This document shows, piece after piece, positions 21,936-30,512 of a DNA stretch of 36,773 nt. Under the pieces are notes generated by a model. It searched no databases. It was not told where the DNA came from and saw only the letters and a program-made list of their open reading frames with translations. Position 1 is the stretch's first letter. Every line of letters begins with the position of its first letter. A program made the position numbers and the translations under genes. This DNA comes from Lewinellaceae bacterium SD302 (GTDB taxonomy: Bacteria; Bacteroidota; Bacteroidia; Chitinophagales; Saprospiraceae), in the NCBI GenBank assembly GCA_002591745.1, contig PDLQ01000042.1:1-36773 (forward strand), read 5' to 3'.

Positions 21936-24677
21936 ATGCGCCGACTAATTTCGTTTTTCATCCTTGTTTTGGCTCCTATAGCTTTGTTCGCCACCCACAA
22001 CCGGGCTGGTGAGATCATCGTCCAGTACGAAGGGGAATGTGGTGACGGTGGTAACACGGTCTGCGCCACCATCATTACTTACACGGAACAAAATAGTATG
22101 GCCGACCGGGACAGTTTACCGATCGACTGGGGGGATGGGACCTTTGACATGGTAGGCCGCAGCTTGATCATTTTTCTTGATGACGGTATCCAGCGAAACG
22201 AATACACCCTCTGCCACAGCTATACCGGCCCCGGCACCTACTTTATCTTTACCGAAGATCCGAACCGGATCGGGGGAATTTTGAATATCAATTTCCCGAA
22301 TTCCATTCAGGTTCCATTCAGTGTCTTCACCTCCTACACACTGACCAATGCCGCGCTTTTCGGCTGTAATTCCAGTCCCATCCTGCAACAGCCACCATTA
22401 GACAACGCTTGCGTGGGAGAAGTGTGGACCCATAACCCCGGCGCCTTCGACCCGGACGGAGATAGCTTAAGTTTTGAGTTTACCGTTCCACTGGCTGCTC
22501 CGGGAGTTCCAGTACCAGGTTACGAATTCTTAAATGAGGTATCGGGTACGGGCGATCTTTCCATTGATTCTACCACCGGCCAGATCGAATGGAACTCTCC
22601 GAACGAGGAAGGGCAGTACAACCTGGCTTTTCTGGTCATTAGTTACCGCAACGGCATTCCACTGGACACGATGATTCGGGATATGCAAATCTTCGTGGAT
22701 AACTGTATCAATGAACCGCCTACGGTAGACCTGCCCCGCGATGAAATTTGTGTGGTAGCGGGTGAAGTAATCGAGTTCGACGTAGTCGCCGGCGCGCCGG
22801 TGGAGGATGTAGACCAAATGGTTCGACTACAGGCAAACGGCGGCCCGTTCATCCTGGAAAACTCACCGGCGACCTTTACCCCGGAGAACCTGACCGGTTT
22901 TGAAGATGATCCCCTGACCCGCACTTTCCGCTGGCAAACTACTTGTGACCACATTAGCGACCAACCCTACTTTGTGGTCTTTCGGGCAGAAGACAACTTT
23001 TTTGCCGACACCTCGGGGCTTTCAACCATCAGAACGGTAGCCATCAAAGTAGTGGCACCGCCCCCTCAAGACTTACAAGTGGAGGAAGAGATTGGCCTGA
23101 TTACCTTATCGTGGGAACTGCCTTATTTTTGCGCGGACCAGGACGATCCAGAATTCATCGGCTTTACCGTTTGGCGACGGGAAGGCAGTAACCCCTTCGA
23201 GCCGGACACCTGTGAAACCGGAATGGCAGGCAGGGGCTATACACTGCTCACCGAAGACCCGGTACAAGAAATTGATGCCGGCCGTTACGTTTATCTGGAC
23301 CAGGACGTAGACCGGGGCAAGACCTATTGTTACCGTCTACTGGCCAATTTCGTACGTCGTTCGCCGGTTAATGACCTGATCATCGACCGGCTGGAGAGCA
23401 TCCCAAGTGAAGAAATCTGTGCTCAGTTGCCACGTGACATTCCGCTACTCAACAGAGTTGACATATTGGAAACGGACGAGTTGACCGGCCAGATCGACGT
23501 TTGCTGGTACAAGCCCGACCCGGCGGCCTTGGACACTATGCTGAACGCAGGTCCTTACCGCTACGTTCTATCCCGGGCTCCCGGACTAAACCCGGCGGAT
23601 AATGAATTTCAGGTGATCGCCACCTTTGAAGTGCAGAATTTCAGCGATCAGGTCGACACCTGCTTTACCGATATCGACCTAAACACGGAGGATAATCCAT
23701 ACAGCTACACCATCGAACTATTTTTAAACGGGGAAACCCAGCCGTTAGATTCGGGTATTCCATCATCTTCCGTCCGCTTAGGCGCGGCACCGACGGATCG
23801 TGCCATTGATTTGAGTTGGGAGGAAAACGTTTCCTGGAATAATTTTGCTTACGACCTTTTCCGCCGTCTACCCGGCGCAACTGATTACGACAGTCTGACC
23901 ACCATAACTGCCAACACCTTCCGGGACACCGGGCTGATCAACGGAGAAACCTACTGCTACTTCATACGCAGTGTGGGTACTTACGGCATCGAAGATCTCC
24001 CGGACACTTTACTGAACCGCAGCCAGGAAGTTTGCGTGGTGCCATTGGACAACGTACCACCTTGCCCTCCGGAATTATCCGTAATCAGTGTCTGCGAACG
24101 CGGTGGCGACTGCCTGGACGCCAATGACCTCTTCAATGAACTAAGTTGGTTGGCCCCGTCTGACATCTGCGGTGTGGGTGACGTAGGTGGTTACCGTGTC
24201 TATTTTGCGGCTAATGAAACGGCCGAGCCACAGTTGATCGTCAATATTGACAACGAAGACCAGCTAAATTACGATGACTTTCCGGAGGCGTCGCTGGTGG
24301 GCTGCTACTACGTAACGGCCGTAGATACCAACGGAAATGAGAGCGCTTTGAGTAACCAGGTCTGCGTGACCAACTGTCCGTTCTATGAACTACCCAACGT
24401 TTTCACGCCCAATGGAGATGGCCAGAATGATGTGTACACTCCCCGGGGTTACTGTTTTGTGGAAAGGGTTGAATTTCAAATCCTCAATCGCTGGGGGCAA
24501 TTGGTTTTCGAGACTGGAGACCCTGAACTGAATTGGGACGGCAACAACCTGAACGGCGACGAACTTAATTCCGGCACTTACTATTACGTCTGCCGGGTTT
24601 TCGAGCAGCGACTGGAAGGCGTAGTCGAGTCGGGAGAGCCGCTACGCGGTTACATCGAATTGGTGAGAGGCCGTTAA
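21936..24677 (+). CDS. Large secreted protein with gliding-type (CHU_C) T9SS C-terminus
   Basis: A 913-residue surface or secreted protein of unknown ligand. It has a signal peptide (about 1-20, ...LAPIALFATHNRAG). An N-terminal region of about 380 residues with cadherin/PKD-like beta segments includes a DPDGDSLSFEF motif. Three fibronectin-III-like repeats follow (about 375-800). Residues about 825-913 form a type B T9SS sorting domain (LPNVFTPNGDGQNDVYTP, ILNRWGQLVFE, NSGTYYYVC). Cysteines are frequent. The domain set fits adhesins or gliding-associated proteins exported through the T9SS. Its TAA stop shares the palindrome TTAA (24674-24677) with the stop of the convergent symporter gene. 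Confidence 0.88.
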   Translation: MRRLISFFILVLAPIALFATHNRAGEIIVQYEGECGDGGNTVCATIITYTEQNSMADRDSLPIDWGDGTFDMVGRSLIIFLDDGIQRNEYTLCHSYTGPGTYFIFTEDPNRIGGILNINFPNSIQVPFSVFTSYTLTNAALFGCNSSPILQQPPLDNACVGEVWTHNPGAFDPDGDSLSFEFTVPLAAPGVPVPGYEFLNEVSGTGDLSIDSTTGQIEWNSPNEEGQYNLAFLVISYRNGIPLDTMIRDMQIFVDNCINEPPTVDLPRDEICVVAGEVIEFDVVAGAPVEDVDQMVRLQANGGPFILENSPATFTPENLTGFEDDPLTRTFRWQTTCDHISDQPYFVVFRAEDNFFADTSGLSTIRTVAIKVVAPPPQDLQVEEEIGLITLSWELPYFCADQDDPEFIGFTVWRREGSNPFEPDTCETGMAGRGYTLLTEDPVQEIDAGRYVYLDQDVDRGKTYCYRLLANFVRRSPVNDLIIDRLESIPSEEICAQLPRDIPLLNRVDILETDELTGQIDVCWYKPDPAALDTMLNAGPYRYVLSRAPGLNPADNEFQVIATFEVQNFSDQVDTCFTDIDLNTEDNPYSYTIELFLNGETQPLDSGIPSSSVRLGAAPTDRAIDLSWEENVSWNNFAYDLFRRLPGATDYDSLTTITANTFRDTGLINGETYCYFIRSVGTYGIEDLPDTLLNRSQEVCVVPLDNVPPCPPELSVISVCERGGDCLDANDLFNELSWLAPSDICGVGDVGGYRVYFAANETAEPQLIVNIDNEDQLNYDDFPEASLVGCYYVTAVDTNGNESALSNQVCVTNCPFYELPNVFTPNGDGQNDVYTPRGYCFVERVEFQILNRWGQLVFETGDPELNWDGNNLNGDELNSGTYYYVCRVFEQRLEGVVESGEPLRGYIELVRGR

Positions 24678-25600
24678 TCACTGTTGCCGCGGAAAACTCG
24701 TCTTCGGAGGGTTTGAAATTCCTTTCTGAGGTGTTTCCACTGCTCCGGTTTTACCCATAGGCCGTATAGCACGGCGGTAAAGAAGCTGAAGGTCGCATAG
24801 ATCAAGGCCGGCTTGAGCATGTCCTGATTGCCGATCACTGTACCGGCAATCAGGAAAGCAAGACTGGTATTTTGAATGCCGATCTCCACCCCCATCGTTA
24901 ATTGATCGTTACGATCATAGCCCAATGAACGGCTAATTAAGCGGCCCAGGCCCAAGGCTAGAAAATTTACCGCCAGGGAAACCGGCAGAATCATCAATAC
25001 TTCGGCGGTAGATAAATTGCTACCGCCGGAAGCTGCCGGAGCAAATGCCTTGATCATAAATACCAGAGCGAGCATGAACATACTGATCCAACGCAGATTG
25101 AGTTGTAGTCGGTCCGCCGTCAGTGGTTTCCAGGCGCGAAAACCTATTCCCAGGGCTACCGGTACCAGGACGATAAAAAAAATCCGCCCCGCCGTCCCCC
25201 AGAAAGGTAGTTGATAAATTGACAACTCACCGTAAAAGATGTCCAATCCGAGGTTAACTAAAAATGGAACGCTGAAGATCGTGATCAAGCTGTTGCAGAT
25301 CGTCAGACTAACGGCCAGGGCCGTATTGGCTCGCAGGAGAAAAGAAATAAAATTCGAGGTCATCCCTCCGGGCGTTGCCGCCAAAATCACAATACCTACC
25401 TGAAAAGCCGGTGGCAATCCCGAGAGATAAGCAGCGGTAAAGGCAATAGCCGGTAATAACAACAATTGCAGCCCCATTCCGACCAAAATCCGAAGCGGCC
25501 TTTCCGCGAGATCCCGAAAATTTTGCACGCTAAGACTCAGTCCCACGGCAATCATAATGACGGCCAGTACGATACTGACGAACCAGTCGATATAATTCAT
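24674..25600 (-). CDS. Bile acid:sodium symporter (BASS) family transporter
   Basis: A membrane protein of 308 residues with about nine or ten helices. It resembles BASS/SBF transporters, which move organic acids with sodium; the real substrate in free-living bacteria is usually not bile acid. Family-typical stretches are AVGLSLSVQNFRDL (about 18-31), ILAATPGGMTSNFISFLLRAN (about 72-92) and GVEIGIQNTSLAFLIAG (about 237-253). It starts at an ATG and converges on the CHU_C protein gene with a 4-nt overlap at the stops. A 425-nt non-coding region lies upstream. Confidence 0.88.
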   Translation of the reverse strand: MNYIDWFVSIVLAVIMIAVGLSLSVQNFRDLAERPLRILVGMGLQLLLLPAIAFTAAYLSGLPPAFQVGIVILAATPGGMTSNFISFLLRANTALAVSLTICNSLITIFSVPFLVNLGLDIFYGELSIYQLPFWGTAGRIFFIVLVPVALGIGFRAWKPLTADRLQLNLRWISMFMLALVFMIKAFAPAASGGSNLSTAEVLMILPVSLAVNFLALGLGRLISRSLGYDRNDQLTMGVEIGIQNTSLAFLIAGTVIGNQDMLKPALIYATFSFFTAVLYGLWVKPEQWKHLRKEFQTLRRRVFRGNSD

Positions 25601-25811
25601 TTTCGAAATATGTATTTCTTTATAAAACGGTGCCGGGAACGTAAATGCAACCCGTTGCTTGCCTCAAGGTTCTCATTTGGCAAAAAGACAGCCCTCACTT
25701 GACTTAAGTAGCTGATTACCAGGCCTATAAAAATACACAAGTGTTAAACCATTAACTTTTTCAACACATTTTAGGGGGAAAATATAATTTAATTCATTAA
25801 TTTCGCTTTAT
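25601..25811. other. AT-rich spacer upstream of symporter and of a candidate small RNA
   Basis: No gene is seen. It should hold the minus-strand promoter of the symporter gene and the plus-strand promoter of the candidate RNA at 25812. TAATTTCG at 25798-25805 is one base off the TAnnTTTG pattern; no good -33 element was found. Confidence 0.4.
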
Positions 25812-26009
25812 TATTAGTACCAATCAACCAATCCGGTAGATTGGCGTTTTTATTCCTATATCAGGATGTTGAAACTTCTCCTCCAATTCTGAGTGATGAA
25901 GTAGTTGAAATAGAACAATTTTGGCTCCGCCACGAGCTACAAGATTTGTTAATAGGGTTTTAGGTGTTTATTTCGAGACCGACGTACATCGTACGCCGGT
26001 TTCTTTTTT
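25812..26009 (+). ncRNA. Candidate structured small RNA ending at a strong terminator
   Basis: Both flanking genes lie on the minus strand, yet a plus-strand intrinsic terminator (25975-26009) ends this gap, implying a plus-strand transcript without a long ORF. Inside, CCTAT (25855-25859) and ATAGG (25952-25956) can close a ~100-nt domain. That domain contains AACAA/TTGTT with TTTG-GCTC/GAGC (25914-25950) and a second CTTC/GAAG stem. A separate CCAATC/GATTGG hairpin (25828-25844) followed by TTTTT may be an early terminator. Size and shape would fit a 6S-like RNA, for instance the 6S-Flavo type, but I cannot confirm this. The 5' end is a guess from a weak TAATTTCG box. Confidence 0.4.
25975..26009 (+). 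terminator. Plus-strand intrinsic terminator in a minus-strand gene region
   Basis: A 13-position stem (25975-25987 with 25991-26003; one mismatch, one wobble) has a 3-nt loop and is followed by six T residues on the plus strand. No T-run exists on the minus-strand side. Confidence 0.75.
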
Positions 26010-26025
26010 AGCCCATCCCTTAGCA

Positions 26026-26604
26026 CTATTCCTTGGCATAATCTACCGCCGCTGACAACTCCTCGTACCACTCTTCTCCGTATTTACGCACCAAGGCTGT
26101 CTTGGCAAATTCATAGACGTGAATTTTATTTTCCGCCCCTTTGGCACAGGCCGCCGAGCAGATGTCCCAGCGGTCGTAGTTCAGGGCTTCGAAGCCACCT
26201 TCTTTTTTACTTTTGACCCGGATGGGGTATAAATGACAGCTGATGGGTTTCGGCCAATCGATCTTGCCGTCACGCCAAGCTTGTTCAATGCCACAAAGTG
26301 CAACGCCCTCCTTACTTCTGGTCATGAATGCGCAGGCACCGTTGTCGATCAAGGCAGTAGCGTAGCCATCATTATCCGGTGTATGGGTGTAAAACCCTTG
26401 CTCTTCGATGGCCGCTTTACCTGCGGGAGTCAGATAAGGAGCTACCTGTTCGTAGATATCAGCGAAAATCGGCAACTCCTCCTTTTCCAGGGGGGCACCG
26501 TACTCACCTTCCCAGCAGCAAGCGCCCTTGCAGGCATTGAGATTACAGGCAAATTGCTCACTGGCGATTTCGTCACTAACCAAGACATCTCCGATAAAGA
26601 ACAT
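26026..26604 (-). CDS. DUF3109 family cysteine-rich protein
   Basis: A 192-residue cytoplasmic-type protein of the DUF3109 family, frequent in Bacteroidota and without known function. Conserved cysteines are Cys20, 25, 29 and 30 (CNLNACKGACCWEG), Cys91 (NGACAF), Cys104, Cys123 (SCHLYPI) and Cys149/153 (CSAAC). The pattern resembles the CxxxCxxCC zinc- or iron-chelating families, so a metal site is likely. It follows cinA after 7 nt on the same strand, suggesting one operon. Confidence 0.85.
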   Translation of the reverse strand: MFFIGDVLVSDEIASEQFACNLNACKGACCWEGEYGAPLEKEELPIFADIYEQVAPYLTPAGKAAIEEQGFYTHTPDNDGYATALIDNGACAFMTRSKEGVALCGIEQAWRDGKIDWPKPISCHLYPIRVKSKKEGGFEALNYDRWDICSAACAKGAENKIHVYEFAKTALVRKYGEEWYEELSAAVDYAKE

Positions 26605-26611
26605 AAGGGTA

Positions 26612-27874
26612 CTAATTTGCCCTAAAGGTACTACTCACGAATTTGCGGACCAGATTCAGAGCCTGAAAAGCCGTGTAGGTGATATTTCGTTCGCGGTCCT
26701 TCCCCGCACGTAATAGCTTAGCTTCAATTCTTTCCTGGTTGCCCACGGCTACCCAGATGGTGCCAACCGGCTTTTCCTCGGTTCCTCCACCCGGCCCGGC
26801 AATACCGCTGGTGGCTACGACTACGTCGGTCCCCAGTTGCTTCAGCCCGCCCCTGACCATCTCCCGTACGGTTGCTTCGCTGACGGCCCCGTGCTCGGCC
26901 AGAGTATCAGTGGCCACGCCCAGCAAGTCGCGCTTTACCCGATTATCGTAACTGATTACACTGCCGTGGAAATAGCCACTGGATCCAGGGTTCGAGGTAA
27001 GCAGTTGAGCGACGCGGCCGCCGGTACAGCTCTCTACGGTCCCCAGGGTCAGACCGTACTCCAACAGCATTTCTCCGGTGGCTCCGGCCAGGTTCTGGTT
27101 GCCGTAGCCGTAGACTATGCCACCGATCACGGCTTCAATTCTGGTCCGATATTTTCTCAATTCGGCTTCCATCGCCTCGTCATCCCGTCCACGAATACTG
27201 AGCCGTAAACGTACCGTCCCCAGATTGGGCAGGTAGGCCAACGACATAGTTTCGGGCAGGCTGGCCTCGATCTCGGCGATCTGTTCGGCGATCACGCTTT
27301 CACCGGCCCCGGCCGTCAGAATGGTTACGGAGCGAAGTTTGGGCTCGCCGTCACTATCCAGTAGAGTTCGTAATCGGGGTAATACCTCTCGGCCCACCAG
27401 ATAGCGCATTTCGTACGGCACCCCTGGCATGGAGACCACCATTTTACGGCCTTTGCGAAACAACATCCCTGGCGCAGTGCCTCTTTTATTGGTCAAAATT
27501 TCGGCAGCAGCTGGCAGGAAGCACTGGACACGGTGACTCTCATTCGGTTCCCGGCCAAAGCGACGGACCAGCGCTTGCAGACGTTCCCAGGTCGGTTCGT
27601 GAAAGACCAGTTCGGTCGCAAAATATTCGGCCAGCACCGCTTTGGTAATGTCATCTTTAGTGGGTCCCAGTCCTCCGGTCATTAGTACCAGGTCGGATTT
27701 AGCCAGCGCACGCTCCAGACCATCCAGGATGGCCGGGCGGGTATCGCTGACGCTGAGGTGCTCCACTACGTCCACGCCCTCGTTGCTCAGGGCGGTGGCC
27801 ATATGGGCGGCATTTGTATCGGTAACCTGGCCGATGAGGATTTCATCGCCGATGGTAAGAATATAAGCGCGCAT
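26612..27874 (-). CDS. cinA: CinA family nicotinamide-nucleotide amidohydrolase
   Basis: A two-domain protein of 420 residues. The N-terminal molybdopterin-binding-like domain (about 1-170, with TGGLGPTKDDITK at 66-78) belongs to the COG1058 group, some of which hydrolyse ADP-ribose. The C-terminal domain (about 260-418) is PncC-like NMN deamidase, with Ser282 in GTVESCTGGRVAQLL and GSVISYDNRVKRDLLGV. Together they salvage pyridine nucleotides. The length and ATG start are normal. DUF3109 follows directly. Upstream, a repeat-rich spacer separates it from divergent ruvC. Confidence 0.92.
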   Translation of the reverse strand: MRAYILTIGDEILIGQVTDTNAAHMATALSNEGVDVVEHLSVSDTRPAILDGLERALAKSDLVLMTGGLGPTKDDITKAVLAEYFATELVFHEPTWERLQALVRRFGREPNESHRVQCFLPAAAEILTNKRGTAPGMLFRKGRKMVVSMPGVPYEMRYLVGREVLPRLRTLLDSDGEPKLRSVTILTAGAGESVIAEQIAEIEASLPETMSLAYLPNLGTVRLRLSIRGRDDEAMEAELRKYRTRIEAVIGGIVYGYGNQNLAGATGEMLLEYGLTLGTVESCTGGRVAQLLTSNPGSSGYFHGSVISYDNRVKRDLLGVATDTLAEHGAVSEATVREMVRGGLKQLGTDVVVATSGIAGPGGGTEEKPVGTIWVAVGNQERIEAKLLRAGKDRERNITYTAFQALNLVRKFVSSTFRAN

Positions 27875-27933
27875 GGGTACTGGTTTGGGTTGGATGGTCG
27901 TTCGAAAGAGAACAGCTACGGTTTGAAATAGTT

Positions 27934-28090
27934 ACCTTGCTACTTTGCTAGGACTAAGACCGCTTCGCTGCTAGAAATTAGACACTAGACCGCTTCGCTA
28001 TTAGACTGCCACTTTAGCATGATCTACGTACATATCTGGCATCTAGTGTCTAGAATCTAGCATCTTTTTTGGCTAACAAAGTAGCAAAGT
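27934..28090. repeat. Nested inverted-repeat complex between cinA and ruvC
   Basis: Outer arms ACCTTGCTACTTTGCTAGGA (27934-27953) and the complement of 28071-28090 match at 16 of 20. Inside are 7-nt CTAG/TTAG words on the left (27971-27991) and their mirror on the right (28042-28064). A 13-nt direct repeat AGACCGCTTCGCT occurs at 27957 and 27987. The complex fills most of the divergent promoter region. Confidence 0.65.
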
Positions 28091-28151
28091 AAGTCAGGAA
28101 GCATCAACTCAACTGCTTCGCGACCAACAATCATCCCATAAAAACCGAATC

Positions 28152-28739
28152 TTGCCCAAACCACTTCCATCTAAAAGTCAGGACACCGCGCCTTACCGAA
28201 TTCTGGGCATCGACCCCGGAACCACTGCCCTGGGTTTTGCCATCGTGGAAATTCACCCACGTTACCAAAAGATGGTGGAGATCGGCACATTGAAACTGGC
28301 GAAGTTCAAGGACCACGCTAAACGGCTGGATACGATCTACCGCCGGATCACCCAGGTGATCAATACTCACCAACCGACGATCATGGCCATTGAAGCGCCG
28401 TTTTTCGGGAAGAACCCCCAATCGATGCTCAAGCTCGGGCGGGCCCAGGGAGTATGTATGGCGGCGGCGATGGGGTTGGGCTGCGAAGTTCATGAATACG
28501 CTCCCCGCAAGATCAAGCAAAGCATTGCCGGCAACGGAAACGCCAGCAAGGAACAGGTGGCCGCCATGCTCGCTCAGGAGTTTAGCCTGCCCACCATCAC
28601 CAAAGATATTCTGGATGCCACCGATGCTTTGGGGGCGGCCATGTGTCACTATTACAGCAACCGTAATGCCCTGGGTCGAGGCAAGAGTTTTAAGGGCTGG
28701 GAAGGCTTCCTGGCTGCCAACCCGAACAGATTGAAATAA
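28152..28739 (+). CDS. ruvC: Holliday junction endodeoxyribonuclease RuvC
   Basis: Resolves Holliday junctions together with RuvAB during recombination. The 195-residue protein shows the acidic catalytic residues Asp21 (GIDPGTTALGF), Glu81 (MAIEAPFFGKN) and Asp155/Asp158 (KDILDATDALGAA). ASKEQVAAML is also typical. No ATG or GTG precedes the first catalytic aspartate in frame, so the start is taken as the TTG at 28152. About 14 residues precede the usual family start. The symporter gene follows after 18 nt, so they may be co-transcribed. Confidence 0.92.
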   Translation: MPKPLPSKSQDTAPYRILGIDPGTTALGFAIVEIHPRYQKMVEIGTLKLAKFKDHAKRLDTIYRRITQVINTHQPTIMAIEAPFFGKNPQSMLKLGRAQGVCMAAAMGLGCEVHEYAPRKIKQSIAGNGNASKEQVAAMLAQEFSLPTITKDILDATDALGAAMCHYYSNRNALGRGKSFKGWEGFLAANPNRLK

Positions 28740-28757
28740 ATTTCAGACATTGCCGTC

Positions 28758-30287
28758 ATGATCGGACAGTTAAGCCCGTATTCCATCCTCATTATCGTCG
28801 CCGGCTATTTTGCCGTTTTGGTTGCCCTTTCCTGGTGGCTGAACCGGGAAGGGAGCAGCAATGACGATTTCTTTCTGGCCGGCCGCAAGTCGCCCTGGCC
28901 GCTGGTTGCCTTCGGGATGATCGGGGCCAGTCTCTCCGGGGTGACCTTCATAAGTGTGCCTGGTGCGATCGGAGCCGGGGGGCTCAACCAGGCCTTCAGC
29001 TATATGCAGGTGGTTTTCGGCTATTTGCTGGGTTACCTCGTCATCGCCACGGTCTTGCTGCCACTTTACTATCGAATGGGGCTCACCAGTATTTACGAGT
29101 ACCTGGACCAGAGACTTGGCCGTTCGGCCTATAAGATAGGGGCCTTCTACTTCTTGCTTTCGCGAACGATCGGCGCTTCATTCCGGCTGTTTTTGGTAGC
29201 CATCGTGTTGCAGCAGTTTGTGACCGGACCACTGGGCCTCCCCTTCATCGCCACCGTGGCCATCACAATTCTGTTGATCTGGCTCTATACGTTTCAAGGG
29301 GGCATCAAGACCATTGTTTACACCGACGCCCTGCAGACCCTTAGCATGATCATAGCCGTGATCCTGACGATCTCCTTCATTGGCGATGCACTGGAAACCG
29401 ACCTGAGCGGTCTGGTGGGCCTGATAAAAAACAGCGATTATAGCCAGGTCTTTTTCTTTGAAGGTGGCTGGAGTGACCCCAATAACTTCTTCAAACAGTT
29501 CTTTGCCGGGGCGCTGATCACCATCGTTATGACCGGCCTGGACCAGGATATGATGCAGAAGAACATCAGCATCTCCAACGTACGGGATTCTCAGAAAAAC
29601 ATGGCTCTTTTCAGTGTCATCCTGGTTTTCGCCAACGTTCTCTTCGTCGGGCTGGGGGCATTACTATACATTTACGCGGCCAACTTCGGCTTGGAAATTC
29701 CGGCCCGGACCGACCAGCTATACCCGACCATAGCCCTGAACCACTTGCCCGCCGCGGCCGGTATCTTTTTCATCATCGGCCTGATTGCCGCTGCTTATTC
29801 TTCGGCCGACAGCGCCCTGACCGCACTGACCACTTCCTTCAGCGTAGACATGCTGGACATTCGCAAGCGAGATGACTGGGACGAGGCCCAAAAACGCCGC
29901 GTCCGCCGCTACGTACACATGGGTTTTAGCGTGCTTTTACTGGTGGTCATTATGCTTTTTCAGGCTATTGCCGATGAGGCGGTGATCAACAGTTTATTTA
30001 AGGCCGCCGGCTATACTTACGGCCCCCTACTTGGATTGTTTTGCTACGGACTGTTTACCAACCTGCGGGTAAGGGAGTACGTTCAAATCGGCTCTTTACG
30101 GTTGCCGGTACTGGTCGTCCTGTGCCTGGCTGCGCCGGTCATTTCCTTTTTTGTAGATTATTACAGCGCAGAATTGCTGAATGGCTTCGAATTCGGCTTT
30201 CTCATCCTGGCTTTCAACGGACTCTTAACTTTTGCCGGCTTATTGGCGCTTTCGGACGATACGCCACCATTGGAAGAGGAGGATTAG
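28758..30287 (+). CDS. Sodium:solute symporter (SSS family)
   Basis: A polytopic transporter of 509 residues with about 13 helices in the SSS/LeuT fold. Family-typical stretches are DDFFLAGRKSPWPLVAFGMIG (about 35-55), GATLSG-like GASLSGVTFISVPG (about 55-68), MTGLDQDMMQKNIS (about 258-271) and AAYSSADSALTALTTSFSVD (about 348-367). It is expected to couple sodium entry to uptake of a sugar, acid or similar solute, which cannot be chosen from sequence. It starts at an ATG just after ruvC and ends in an acidic cytoplasmic tail (DDTPPLEEED). Confidence 0.9.
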   Translation: MIGQLSPYSILIIVAGYFAVLVALSWWLNREGSSNDDFFLAGRKSPWPLVAFGMIGASLSGVTFISVPGAIGAGGLNQAFSYMQVVFGYLLGYLVIATVLLPLYYRMGLTSIYEYLDQRLGRSAYKIGAFYFLLSRTIGASFRLFLVAIVLQQFVTGPLGLPFIATVAITILLIWLYTFQGGIKTIVYTDALQTLSMIIAVILTISFIGDALETDLSGLVGLIKNSDYSQVFFFEGGWSDPNNFFKQFFAGALITIVMTGLDQDMMQKNISISNVRDSQKNMALFSVILVFANVLFVGLGALLYIYAANFGLEIPARTDQLYPTIALNHLPAAAGIFFIIGLIAAAYSSADSALTALTTSFSVDMLDIRKRDDWDEAQKRRVRRYVHMGFSVLLLVVIMLFQAIADEAVINSLFKAAGYTYGPLLGLFCYGLFTNLRVREYVQIGSLRLPVLVVLCLAAPVISFFVDYYSAELLNGFEFGFLILAFNGLLTFAGLLALSDDTPPLEEED

Positions 30288-30416
30288 TCGGGAGTTTCTC
30301 AGTCGGGAGTCAGGGGGATTTTAGTCAGGAGTCGTTTAGTCAGGAGGATTTTAGTTGGACCTATACTCAGACTAAAGAACTCTCGACTATGAGACTCCTG
30401 ACTATGTAACTCCCTT
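30284..30416. repeat. 15-nt phased inverted array downstream of the symporter gene
   Basis: Units such as AGTCGGGAGTTTCTC, AGTCAGGAGTCGTTT and AGTCAGGAGGATTTT occur about four times on the plus strand from the symporter stop. They are followed by inverted copies (GACTATGAGACTCCT, GACTAAAGAACTCTC). Each 15-nt unit splits into 7 + 8 nt sub-units beginning with AGT(C). The array starts inside the stop codon. Confidence 0.7.
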
Positions 30417-30456
30417 AGCCGTCGGTAAACAGGCGGAAAGCCGGTTGAAACTCACC

Positions 30457-30487
30457 TTAGTGAAAAGCCACAATTTCGCTACTTTTG
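30457..30487 (+). promoter_or_regulatory. Promoter of fabH
   Basis: TACTTTTG (30480-30487) matches the TAnnTTTG -7 element, with TTAG (30457-30460) 19 nt upstream as a weak -33 element. Transcription would start about 20 nt before the ATG. Confidence 0.5.
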
Positions 30488-30512
30488 CGCCGCCTAACTA
30501 AGTTTACCATTT

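Noticed and set aside
24674..24677. Overlap of two genes as a sign of mis-annotation
   Set aside because: Both stop codons share the palindrome TTAA, and both C-termini look complete, so this is a genuine convergent 4-nt overlap.
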